Below are positions 1 through 6,481 of a stretch of DNA of 15,436 bases, piece after piece. Location of the stretch: contig JASLFR010000052.1 in assembly GCA_030150565.1 (NCBI GenBank), positions 1-15,436 on the forward strand, written 5' to 3'. The DNA is from Cardiobacteriales bacterium (GTDB lineage: Bacteria; Pseudomonadota; Gammaproteobacteria; Cardiobacteriales; Wohlfahrtiimonadaceae). The notes under the pieces are model-generated. The model was not told the origin of the DNA. It did not search any database and saw only the letters and a list, made by a program, of their open reading frames with translations. A program made the translations under genes and the position numbers. Every line of letters begins with the position of its first letter. Position 1 is the stretch's first letter.

Positions 1-1
1 T

Positions 2-247
2 GAGGAGCGGGTTGCTCATATTCAGAACCATTTCCCTGAAGTGATCGCTGTTGAGATGGAAGCAGCCGCAATTGTGCAGGTCTGTTTTCATTATAAAACG
101 CCCTCTATTGTGATGCGTGCCCTCTCCGATCTTCCCGATAAAGAATCCCCCATGACTTTTGTGGAGTATCTACAATTTGCCGCAGATCGCTCTGCTAACA
201 TTGTGATGGCAACCTTAGAAGCGTGGCCCGATTCCCCCCTCTCATAA
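2..247 (+). CDS. mtnN: 5'-methylthioadenosine/S-adenosylhomocysteine nucleosidase, C-terminal part
   Basis: Only the last 81 codons are present; the 5' end lies outside the window and the frame is open from base 2. MtnN (Pfs) cleaves the N-glycosidic bond of methylthioadenosine and S-adenosylhomocysteine to release adenine in the cytoplasm, serving methionine salvage and autoinducer-2 precursor supply. The visible part carries the family's substrate-binding segment VEMEAAAIVQVC (the second Glu of VEMEAAA contacts the ribose) and the catalytic-loop segment RALSDLPDKES, whose Asp is the general acid in the family. It ends in the usual C-terminal helix, at the expected length. The next gene starts 28 bases downstream on the same strand with no terminator between, so cotranscription is likely. 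The family assignment is firm. Confidence 0.93.
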   Translation, partial: EERVAHIQNHFPEVIAVEMEAAAIVQVCFHYKTPSIVMRALSDLPDKESPMTFVEYLQFAADRSANIVMATLEAWPDSPLS

Positions 248-275
248 AATAATAGAAGAATGAGTTTTTAAAGCG

Positions 276-1100
276 ATGAAAAATATAACAGTTTTTGGTT
301 TAGGCTGGCTTGGTGAGCCATTAGCAAAAGCACTGATTAAGAAAGGTTTTAACGTCATTGGGACAAAGACAAGTGGCGAAGGTGTAGAGAAGATGCGCGC
401 TGAAGGGATCCCTACCGCTCTCTTTAACGCAACGGAGAACTTCTACCTTAAAGATCCTGAAGTGAAGGCACTCTTTGAGAGTGAGACTCAAATTATCACC
501 ATTCCTCCTGAAGCACACCACTCCATTAAAGAGTATCTCCCGATGATTCGAGCGATGGTAAAAACGGCGATCTACTGCGGAGTTAAGCGAATTATCTTCA
601 CAAGCTCCATCTCCGTCTATGGGGATAATCATGGTGAGTTGATTGAGAGCAGTAAGCGGATGCCTGTTCGTACACGAGCACGTGCATTGAAAGCGTTAGA
701 GGATTATCTTTTAGGCTTAAAAGAGATCGATATCTTTGTGCTTCGTCTTGGAGGGCTTGTAGGTGCTGGGCGCCACCCTATTAAGAGCTTGAGTGGTCGC
801 CACGATATCCCCCATCCAAAGCATCGGGTCAATCTTGTTCATCAAGCGGATGTGATCGAAGCGATTATGGCGATTGTTTCAAACGACGAGCTCCCCTCTG
901 CTCCCTACAATATAGTCGCCCCACTCCATCCTGAACGGAAGAGCTACTATGAAGCGAAAGCAGCTGAACTGAATCTCACCCCTCCAGAATTTGAAGAGGA
1001 TGAGGATGTGAGCAGCAATAAGATCATCAATGGGGATAAAATCACGCAAGAGACCGATTTTAGCTACCGCTATCCCGATCCTGCCACTATGCCTTTCTAA
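276..1100 (+). CDS. yeeZ: YeeZ-like NAD(P)-binding SDR-family protein
   Basis: The 274-residue protein has an N-terminal Rossmann glycine motif GLGWLG (residues 8-13), the strand TSSISVYGD (109-117), RLGGLVGAGRHP (157-168) and VNLVHQADVI (185-194). It ends in a YPDPATMPF-type C-terminus. All of these are hallmarks of E. coli YeeZ, and the length matches (about 274). The family resembles extended short-chain dehydrogenases/epimerases, but its substrate is unknown. The Tyr-x3-Lys catalytic pair of classical SDRs is not seen at the expected place: the segment after Pro130 reads VRTRARALKALE. The enzyme may therefore be non-canonical or a binding protein. The ATG at 276 is the only sensible start, although its upstream Shine-Dalgarno is poor, which fits translation after mtnN. 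It is followed by a hairpin shared with the convergent ABC operon. Confidence 0.85.
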   Translation: MKNITVFGLGWLGEPLAKALIKKGFNVIGTKTSGEGVEKMRAEGIPTALFNATENFYLKDPEVKALFESETQIITIPPEAHHSIKEYLPMIRAMVKTAIYCGVKRIIFTSSISVYGDNHGELIESSKRMPVRTRARALKALEDYLLGLKEIDIFVLRLGGLVGAGRHPIKSLSGRHDIPHPKHRVNLVHQADVIEAIMAIVSNDELPSAPYNIVAPLHPERKSYYEAKAAELNLTPPEFEEDEDVSSNKIINGDKITQETDFSYRYPDPATMPF

Positions 1101-1116
1101 ATCCCAATTCTTTAAA

Positions 1117-1147
1117 TAAAAAAAGAGCGCTATCAATTAGCGCTCTT
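1117..1147 (-). terminator. Rho-independent terminator of the ABC operon, possibly bidirectional
   Basis: A perfect 9-bp stem (AAGAGCGCT at 1123-1131 with AGCGCTCTT at 1139-1147) surrounds a 7-nt loop. On the minus strand the stem is followed by a T-rich run (plus-strand A run from 1117), so it ends the ABC-transporter transcript. On the plus strand only a weak pyrimidine run follows, so termination of yeeZ here would be less efficient. Confidence 0.85.
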
Positions 1148-1169
1148 CTCATCTTATAGAAGAATATTG

Positions 1170-1925
1170 CTACGCCTCTGCAAAGACCTTTGCTAAATCT
1201 ACAGGGGTGAGTTTCTGCTTCTCTTCACGGGTGTAACATCTTCTAAAACGCCCCTCTTTAAGCAACATGGTACGATCCCCATAAGTGAGCGCATGCTCCA
1301 TATTATGGGTAATCATAATGCAGGTGAGATGCTCTTCCCGAACAATATCATTAGCGATCTGCATCACCGTCTCTGCGATACTTGGATCGAGCGCTGCTGT
1401 AATCTCATCGAGCAGTAAAATCTTAGATTCGGAGATAATCGCCATAATAAGGCTTAACGCTTGACGCTGCCCCCCTGAAAGATTCCCCACCAGCTCATTG
1501 AGCCGATTCTCCAGCCCCATATTGAGGAGTGAGAGCTTCTCCCGAAAATAGGCGCGCCGTGCACGGTTTGTAAAGAGTCTAAAGTGGCGCCCCACGCCCC
1601 GCTTATAAGCAAATGACATATTCTCTAAAATCGTCATATGCTCCATCGTTCCGATACGGGGATCTTGCATCACAATCGATACATCTTTAGAGCGCTTAGC
1701 TTGAGAGCGGTGGGTGATTCGCTCCCCATCTAGGTAGAGCTCCCCTTTTTCAGGTTTCATATAACCCGTGATGAGGTTAAACATGGTGGATTTACCCGCA
1801 CCATTTCCCCCAATCACTACTAAAAACTCCCCTTTTGGCACATTGAGATCGAGATCGAAGAGCACTTTTCGCTCTAAAACGCTCCCTTTTCCTACAACAA
1901 CATCAGCCGACTCAATTTTTAACAC
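1170..1925 (-). CDS. ABC transporter ATP-binding protein (TrpZ-like)
   Basis: This 251-residue cytoplasmic ATPase powers the importer encoded with it. The nucleotide-binding motifs appear in order: Walker A GGNGAGKS (39-46), Q-loop Gln87, signature LSGGQ (149-153), Walker B ILLLDE (169-174) and H-loop His207 in ITHN. The length suits a single-domain importer ATPase. It belongs with permeases and PF04392-type binding proteins such as the TrpXYZ cassette of streptococci. The start is GTG at 1925, which overlaps the permease stop by 7 nt and has GAGGAAG as ribosome binding site inside the permease end. This is classic translational coupling. The ligand cannot be read from the ATPase. It is the last gene of the operon before the terminator at about 1123-1147. 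Confidence 0.92.
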   Translation of the reverse strand: MLKIESADVVVGKGSVLERKVLFDLDLNVPKGEFLVVIGGNGAGKSTMFNLITGYMKPEKGELYLDGERITHRSQAKRSKDVSIVMQDPRIGTMEHMTILENMSFAYKRGVGRHFRLFTNRARRAYFREKLSLLNMGLENRLNELVGNLSGGQRQALSLIMAIISESKILLLDEITAALDPSIAETVMQIANDIVREEHLTCIMITHNMEHALTYGDRTMLLKEGRFRRCYTREEKQKLTPVDLAKVFAEA

Positions 1926-2803
1926 GTTTTCTTCCTCGACGTTGCCATAATCAGAACCATTAAGACCCCTGCAATTAGGTTAAAATCGTAACTCTTTAGA
2001 TTTAAAAACTCCGCATTGAGGGCGATGCTAATCACTAAACGGTAGATAATCGATCCTAAGATACAGGCGATCAGCTGCACCCAGATGGAACGAAAAGGTA
2101 AAATGCGCTCACCAATAATCACTGCCGCAAACCCTGCAATAATGGTTCCAATTCCTGCGGTGATATCAGCAAACTCTTGATGCTGAGCGAAAAGCCCACC
2201 TCCAAGAGCGATCAAACCATTCCCCATCGCAACCCCTAAAATCACCATCCACTTAACGTTGATTCCCCCATTTTGGCAGAGCCTTTTATTCTGGCCAATC
2301 GCCCGAACAGCAAGCCCAAGATCAGTATTGAGGAACCATCCGATCACTCCAACAAAGAGCAGACCAATCAAAGAGAGGATCAACATATTGGGAAGAGTGA
2401 AGATCGTCCCCTTTGTGAGTGCAATATTGGGAATCCCATTCATCACATGAATATTGATGGAGTAGAGCATAAAGGCGACCAAGATCCCCGCTAAGAGATC
2501 GGTCACCTTAAAGTAACTATTTAGGACTCCTGTTAATGCGCCTGCAAGTAACCCTCCCCCCAATGCAAAAAGAAGTGAGAGGTATGGGTTAACCCCCGCC
2601 TGAATCAACATTCCTGAGATTGCGGCTCCTAATACAAAGGAGCCATCACAAGTAAGATCAGGAAAATTGATTACACGGAAGGTGAGATAGATCCCCATCC
2701 CGACAATGCCGTAGATGATTCCTAACTCTACACTCATAAAGAACTCTTGTGCAGAGATCAGCTTTTCGAGGTAGAAAGTTATCTTCGCTAACAGTAAATC
2801 CAT
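1919..2803 (-). CDS. ABC transporter permease (TrpY-like, LivH-related fold)
   Basis: The protein has 294 residues and is almost entirely hydrophobic, with roughly eight to nine membrane segments. It forms the inner-membrane channel of the importer. The segment LTFRVINFPDLTCDGSF (residues about 40-56) is the conserved region of the permease family paired with PF04392 binding proteins. A later segment, LGLAVRAIGQNKRLC, resembles the cytoplasmic ATPase-contacting loop of branched-chain amino acid-type permeases. The usual family start corresponds to the internal Met at about residue 23 (MSVELGIIYG). The annotated ATG at 2803 adds an amphipathic helix and has only a distant GGAAGAG upstream, so the true start is uncertain. 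It follows the binding-protein gene by 9 bases and overlaps the ATPase by 7. Confidence 0.88.
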   Translation of the reverse strand: MDLLLAKITFYLEKLISAQEFFMSVELGIIYGIVGMGIYLTFRVINFPDLTCDGSFVLGAAISGMLIQAGVNPYLSLLFALGGGLLAGALTGVLNSYFKVTDLLAGILVAFMLYSINIHVMNGIPNIALTKGTIFTLPNMLILSLIGLLFVGVIGWFLNTDLGLAVRAIGQNKRLCQNGGINVKWMVILGVAMGNGLIALGGGLFAQHQEFADITAGIGTIIAGFAAVIIGERILPFRSIWVQLIACILGSIIYRLVISIALNAEFLNLKSYDFNLIAGVLMVLIMATSRKKTC

Positions 2804-2812
2804 AAAAATTGA

Positions 2813-3793
2813 CTACTCTTCCGATGTGGTTGTGGTTACAAGTTTAGCCGCTTTAGCGCGCAATTCTTCACTCAACTCCATATTGAGGATCTTCGCAGCA
2901 TCTGTATTGATGTGGAGCTCCATCTTTCCTGGAAAGCCAACAGGAATCGTGTTGATATCTTCACCATCTAAGACACGAGCAATCATCTCTGCTGTATCGA
3001 GCCCTAAATCGTACTGATTAGGTCCAAGCGCTGCGAGTGCTCCAACAGGCACCGCATCGGTATCCGCAACAAAGACAGGAATACCCGCTTTATTTGCCGC
3101 ATTTACAATACTGCCGAGTGCTGCAAGCGCTGTATTATCCCCGTAGATATAGATCGCATCGGTACGTGCTGCTAAACGTGCTGCCGCTTGAGGAACATCC
3201 CCCGTGCGAGTAACCGCCTGCTCAACAACCTCCATCCCCAATTTTTTTGCCGCTTCTTGAGTATCTTTCAATTGAACGATTGAGTTCGCTTCCGCCGCAT
3301 TGTAGATAAACCCGATCTTTTTAAGCTCAGGAACAAATTGACGGAACATCTCTAATTGAGGCTCAACCTCAACGTAGTTAGACATTCCCGTTACGTTGCT
3401 ATTTGATCCTTCAAGCTTGCTCACTAATCCCGCCTCAATCGGTGCCGTGATGGAGCTAAAGACCATCTTTGTTTTTCCTTCACGGGCAGGCTTTACTAAG
3501 CTCTGTGCAGAAGGTGTCCCCAATCCTACCGTTACATCTGCCCCATTACTCACAAATTTTGTAGAGATTTGGGTTGCTAAAGCGACGTTTGCTTGTGCCG
3601 ATTCAACACGGAAATCGAGATTCTCACCCGCCACATAACCCCGTTTAGCGAGCCCATCTTTAATCCCTTGTGCGGTAATATCGAGCGCGGGATGCTCAAC
3701 AATCTGATTGACATAAACTCTCTTCATCTCTTCAGCATTAACTGCTCCCATAAAGAGTGAGCTAACGGCTAATGCGGTTAATAATCGCTTCAT
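2813..3793 (-). CDS. Periplasmic ABC substrate-binding protein (PF04392 type, TrpX-like)
   Basis: The protein has 326 residues. A Sec signal peptide is clear: KR near the start, a hydrophobic core, then AVNA before EE, with cleavage near residue 20. There is no lipobox Cys, so the mature protein is probably soluble in the periplasm, unlike Gram-positive homologues, which are lipoproteins. The mature part has the two-lobe pattern of the ABC_sub_bind family: VNQIVEHPALD at the start, VGLGTPSAQS, VFSSITAPIEAGLV, TGMSNYV, IGFIYNAAEANS and PVFVADTDAVPVGALAALG. Characterised members bind small hydrophobic or aromatic compounds, including tryptophan in streptococcal TrpX. The ligand here is inferred only from this family and the neighbouring TrpR-like gene. 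AGGAGAG precedes the ATG at good spacing. Confidence 0.9.
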   Translation of the reverse strand: MKRLLTALAVSSLFMGAVNAEEMKRVYVNQIVEHPALDITAQGIKDGLAKRGYVAGENLDFRVESAQANVALATQISTKFVSNGADVTVGLGTPSAQSLVKPAREGKTKMVFSSITAPIEAGLVSKLEGSNSNVTGMSNYVEVEPQLEMFRQFVPELKKIGFIYNAAEANSIVQLKDTQEAAKKLGMEVVEQAVTRTGDVPQAAARLAARTDAIYIYGDNTALAALGSIVNAANKAGIPVFVADTDAVPVGALAALGPNQYDLGLDTAEMIARVLDGEDINTIPVGFPGKMELHINTDAAKILNMELSEELRAKAAKLVTTTTSEE

Positions 3794-3832
3794 TTAATAC
3801 TCTCCTACTATCCAAATATTGATGGTTTAAAA

Positions 3833-4153
3833 CTATTGTGCTTCGTTCTCTTCTCTCATACGGCGCAAAATTGTGCTATACCCATTATTCTCTTCATCTT
3901 TAAGAAAACGGGCGACCCGCCCAATTGTTGTTAAGCTCGCCCCTGTTAGTGCATTAATCTGCCGATAGGAGTATTCACCACTCTCTAAAAGTTTACAGAC
4001 ACGCCAACGCTCCGCCATTGAGGTTAGCTCTTGTGGTGTACAGAGATCTTTAAAGAAGGCGCGCGCCTCCTCAATATTCTGATTCATTAAAATTGCGGTT
4101 AATAGCTCCTCGATCAGATCAGCTCTCTTCTGCGCCTCTTTCTCTTCGCTCAT
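3833..4153 (-). CDS. YerC/YecD family TrpR-related transcriptional regulator
   Basis: This 106-residue DNA-binding protein comes from the TrpR superfamily. The stretch FFKDLCTPQELTSMAERW (about 37-54) followed by YRQINALTGASLTTIGRVAR (about 67-86) matches the YerC pattern: a dimerisation helix with the Glu-Leu turn, then a helix-turn-helix with the TGAS-TTI-RV recognition element. Classical E. coli TrpR has a different version (GAGIATITRGS). An upstream TTG at 4165 would add four residues. The ATG at 4153 is preferred because GGGGAAG lies just upstream. It is the first gene of a four-gene unit with an ABC importer, 39 nt ahead of the binding-protein gene. It probably controls its own operon through ligand-dependent repression, but no ligand can be read from the sequence. 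Confidence 0.88.
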   Translation of the reverse strand: MSEEKEAQKRADLIEELLTAILMNQNIEEARAFFKDLCTPQELTSMAERWRVCKLLESGEYSYRQINALTGASLTTIGRVARFLKDEENNGYSTILRRMREENEAQ

Positions 4154-4174
4154 ACTCTTCCCCAATCTTAATTA

Positions 4175-4211
4175 ATTCTTTGACCGATTTAGGATCACGA
4201 TTCTTTGAATC
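4175..4211. promoter_or_regulatory. Candidate operator in the leader of the regulator-ABC operon
   Basis: A perfect inverted repeat, GATTC-TTT-GAATC (4199-4211), lies about 10-23 bases downstream of the predicted transcription start. Its core ATTCTTTGA recurs at 4175-4183, 25 bp away. A repressor binding here would block early elongation. Assignment to the YerC/TrpR-like product is inference from position only. Confidence 0.35.
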
Positions 4212-4228
4212 TGTTCCAGTGTAATAGC

Positions 4229-4257
4229 ACAATAATTTATGCCCCCTCTCTTGTCAA
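4229..4257 (-). promoter_or_regulatory. Sigma70 promoter of the regulator-ABC operon
   Basis: On the minus strand a perfect TTGACA -35 box (4252-4257) is followed after exactly 17 nt by TATTGT (4229-4234, four of six matches to TATAAT). Transcription would start near 4222, giving a leader of about 70 nt before the regulator ATG. It sits just after the glp terminator, so the two operons have separate transcription units. Confidence 0.7.
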
Positions 4258-4303
4258 TAGAGAAGCGCAAAGTTGCCGTAATATTGTCCGACTTTTTTTC
4301 GGC

Positions 4304-4338
4304 AAAAAAAGAAGAGCTCCAGCCATTAGCTGAAGCCC
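4304..4338 (-). terminator. Rho-independent terminator of the glpFKD operon
   Basis: On the minus strand a 10-bp stem with two G-U pairs (plus-strand arms 4314-4323 and 4329-4338) closes a 5-nt loop. It is followed by TTCTTTTTTT (plus-strand A run 4304-4313). It lies about 50 nt after the glpD stop and ends the glycerol operon before the promoter of the next operon. Confidence 0.88.
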
Positions 4339-4359
4339 TTTTATTTAAAAGAGATGATA

Positions 4360-4377
4360 ACTCCCCATTAAGGGAGT
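4360..4377 (-). other. Small stem-loop just after glpD
   Basis: ACTCCC (4360-4365) pairs with GGGAGT (4372-4377) across a 6-nt loop, 13 bases beyond the glpD stop. No U-run follows on either strand, so it is not a terminator by itself. It could protect the 3' end of the mRNA or pause polymerase ahead of the real terminator. Confidence 0.4.
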
Positions 4378-4390
4378 GCTCTATAGATGA

Positions 4391-4702
4391 TTAATCACGC
4401 TCTTCAAAGAGTTTATCCGCCTCTTTCTCCTCTTTACGGAGCTCCTCTTCCGCTTTGCGTACCTTATGCTCATCCCACTTCTCTTCCACATTCTCTTTTA
4501 AGTCGTGCGCTTTCTCTTTCACCCCTTCAACAAAATCGTGAGCACGCTCTTTTAACTTCGCCTCTTCAATCTTATCTTTGGTCTTTTCGGTGAGCTCTTT
4601 CGCTTCATCAGCGATTTTACCCCCAAGCTCTTGCGCTTTTTCACTAACGGCGTGGGCACCATCTTTAATCTTCTCTCCCACTTTTTTAAATGTATCACTC
4701 AT
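4391..4702 (-). CDS. Possible internal in-frame product: 103-residue LEA-like helical protein
   Basis: Within glpD, an ATG at 4702 in the same frame begins MSDTFKKVGEKIKDGAHAVS and continues to the glpD stop. Just upstream is AAGGAGG (4711-4717) with 8 nt to the ATG, a near-ideal initiation site. The product would be 103 residues with about 21 Lys, 23 Glu and 9 Asp, no Pro and no Cys. Recurrent motifs such as EKAQEL, DEAKELTEK and KEKAHDLKE give a long amphipathic helix. This composition resembles group-3 LEA, YtxH-like or apolipoprotein-like stress proteins, most of them cytoplasmic and of poorly known function. Whether it is made alone, only as the GlpD tail, or both cannot be told from sequence. 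Confidence refers to independent translation. Confidence 0.5.
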   Translation of the reverse strand: MSDTFKKVGEKIKDGAHAVSEKAQELGGKIADEAKELTEKTKDKIEEAKLKERAHDFVEGVKEKAHDLKENVEEKWDEHKVRKAEEELRKEEKEADKLFEERD

Positions 4703-6481
4703 CTTCTCTTCCTCCTTATCTGTTTGAAGATTGTTCTGATTCTCTGCTCCATTTTCTCCTAAAGAGGATTCTTCAAGATGAGCATGAAGCTGCTCTTGAC
4801 TCACTGCTTGGGATTGTTCGACTCCATTTTTCGCCTCAAAAAGAGCGCGATCAAGATCTCCCGCATACTGTTGTCGACGCAGATCGCTCCAGCCAAAATA
4901 ATCCCCCATATATTGAATAACCCCCTCTTTATACTGCTCAACCTCCGCAATATTGAAAAAGAGCATTCCTGTTCGACGAATAAAGAAATCTGCAGGGGTC
5001 ACTGTCAACTCCTCCTCAAGCGCATATTTAAGGCGAGTAAAAAGAAGAAGAGGGAGTATCTTCAGAGCGGGCTCTTCCCCCTCTTTAGCACTCTTAGCGA
5101 TCTCAAAGAGAATTGGCGCATTACTGCCGTAAAATTGAACTAGAGTACGTGCATCCTGCTCACTTAAATGGTAGCGATCCGCCTCCTCAACAAGTGCTTC
5201 AATATAGGATTGAAATCCTCTAGAGCCCCCCACTTCTCCACCTGAAATGGACTCATCGATCGTATCGCACGGTGCGCTCTCTATCTGATAACGCTCTAAA
5301 AGGCGCATCGCTACACGATCAATAATCTCTTCTGCCATATGGCGGTAACCAGTCAATTTCCCACCAGCGATTGTGACTAATCCTGAAGGATCCTCCCAGA
5401 TCTCATCTTTACGGGAGATCTCTGAAGGATCTTTCCCCTCCTCTAAAATAAGGGGGCGAATTCCCGCCCATGAGGATTCAATCATCGCTTCTGAGATCTT
5501 CGCTTGTGGGAACATATAGTTGATCGCTGAGAGTAGGTAAGCACGATCTTCAGCTGTTACGACAGGATGAGTTTTAGAGCCCTCATACTTAGTATCGGTA
5601 GTACCGACATAGACTTTTCGCCCTCTTGGAACAGCAAAGATCATGCGCCCATCGCTCTTGGTATCAAAGTAGACCGCCTGATCGAGTGGAAAATCCCCCT
5701 TATCGATCACAAGATGCACCCCTTTAGTCAATAAAAGATGTTTATCATTTGGATGCTCCACCTGATCCCGAATGCTCTCCACCCATGGACCTGTCGCATT
5801 CACCACAATTTTTGCACGAACCAGAATCTCTCTTTGGGTGAGCTGATCTTTAGCGATCACCCCATTAATAAGCCCATCATCACCATATGTGAAGCCCTCC
5901 GCTTTGAGGTAGTTGAGGATCAGGGCGCCATGTGTCACCGCCTTTTTATGGACCTCCATCGTCAGGCGAGCATCATCGGTACGATACTCAACATAGTATC
6001 CCCCCCCTTTTAAGCCCTCCTCTTTAATGAGTGGTGCCCGTTTTAATACCTCCTCACGAGAGAGCATTTTACGGCGTTCACCTCTCTTCACCTGTGCAAG
6101 ATGATCGTAAAGCGCCAGACCAATTGAAGTGCTAAAGCGCCCAAACGTCCCCCCTTTATGGAGTGGAAGCAACATCTTTTCAGGCGTAGTGACATGTGGC
6201 CCATTCTCATAGACGATTGCTCGCTCACGCCCTGTTGTGCGCACGACTCCGATCTGAAAATTTTTCAGGTAACGCAATCCTCCATGCACCAATTTTGTGG
6301 AGCGACTGCTCGTCCCTTCAGCAAAATCTTGCATCTCTAGAAGCGCCACTTTTAAGCCCCGCTTTGATGCATCGAGCGCTGCGCCTGCTCCAGTAATCCC
6401 CCCTCCAATAATGAGAAGGTCAAACGCTTCAGTAGAGAGGCGCGTTAAAATAGTCTCCCGCTCTTTTGTTGCTAATCTCAT
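4391..6481 (-). CDS. glpD: Aerobic glycerol-3-phosphate dehydrogenase with a LEA-like C-terminal extension
   Basis: GlpD is a membrane-associated FAD enzyme that oxidises sn-glycerol-3-phosphate to dihydroxyacetone phosphate and reduces quinone. The FAD-binding GGGITGAG (26-33), STKLVHGGLRYL (61-72), ENGPHVTTPEKMLLP, YYVEYRTDDARLT and AGGKLTGYR (371-379) are all present. So is the GlpD C-terminal domain with TPADFFIRRTGMLFF (about 494-508). The wording matches Bacillus/Staphylococcus-type GlpD (about 555 residues) better than E. coli GlpD (501). The protein has 696 residues: after about 553 comes a polar linker rich in Q, E and N, then a 103-residue charged helix from Met594 with no proline or cysteine. 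Its ATG overlaps the glpK stop by 4 nt (ATGA), so the two are translationally coupled. The core function is certain; the role of the tail is unknown. Confidence 0.95.
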   Translation of the reverse strand: MRLATKERETILTRLSTEAFDLLIIGGGITGAGAALDASKRGLKVALLEMQDFAEGTSSRSTKLVHGGLRYLKNFQIGVVRTTGRERAIVYENGPHVTTPEKMLLPLHKGGTFGRFSTSIGLALYDHLAQVKRGERRKMLSREEVLKRAPLIKEEGLKGGGYYVEYRTDDARLTMEVHKKAVTHGALILNYLKAEGFTYGDDGLINGVIAKDQLTQREILVRAKIVVNATGPWVESIRDQVEHPNDKHLLLTKGVHLVIDKGDFPLDQAVYFDTKSDGRMIFAVPRGRKVYVGTTDTKYEGSKTHPVVTAEDRAYLLSAINYMFPQAKISEAMIESSWAGIRPLILEEGKDPSEISRKDEIWEDPSGLVTIAGGKLTGYRHMAEEIIDRVAMRLLERYQIESAPCDTIDESISGGEVGGSRGFQSYIEALVEEADRYHLSEQDARTLVQFYGSNAPILFEIAKSAKEGEEPALKILPLLLFTRLKYALEEELTVTPADFFIRRTGMLFFNIAEVEQYKEGVIQYMGDYFGWSDLRRQQYAGDLDRALFEAKNGVEQSQAVSQEQLHAHLEESSLGENGAENQNNLQTDKEEEKMSDTFKKVGEKIKDGAHAVSEKAQELGGKIADEAKELTEKTKDKIEEAKLKERAHDFVEGVKEKAHDLKENVEEKWDEHKVRKAEEELRKEEKEADKLFEERD
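4711..4717 (-). promoter_or_regulatory. Strong Shine-Dalgarno inside glpD
   Basis: The minus strand reads AAGGAGG followed by 8 nt (AAGAGAAG) and ATG. It codes the Lys-Glu-Glu-rich end of the linker, so a chance match from a K/E-rich stretch is possible. The complete 7-base match at ideal spacing is nevertheless as good as or better than the sites of the real gene starts nearby. Confidence 0.55.

Noticed and set aside
1919..2803. Branched-chain amino acid permease (LivH)
   Set aside because: The fold is related, but the FPDLTCDGSF segment and the pairing with a PF04392 binding protein and a single ATPase point to the TrpY-like class. A Liv system has two permeases and two ATPases.
4154..4165. 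TTG start for the YerC-like regulator
   Set aside because: The ATG at 4153 has a ribosome site just upstream, while the TTG would put that site inside the gene.
4287..4310. Second terminator CCGA-TTTTTTT-TCGG followed by an A run
   Set aside because: The stem is only four base pairs and the T run is in the loop. The strong terminator at 4304-4338 explains the end of the glp transcript.
4778..5143. 121-codon plus-strand open frame
   Set aside because: It lies wholly antisense to glpD, with no ribosome site and no recognisable domain. The glpD frame has clear family motifs throughout.
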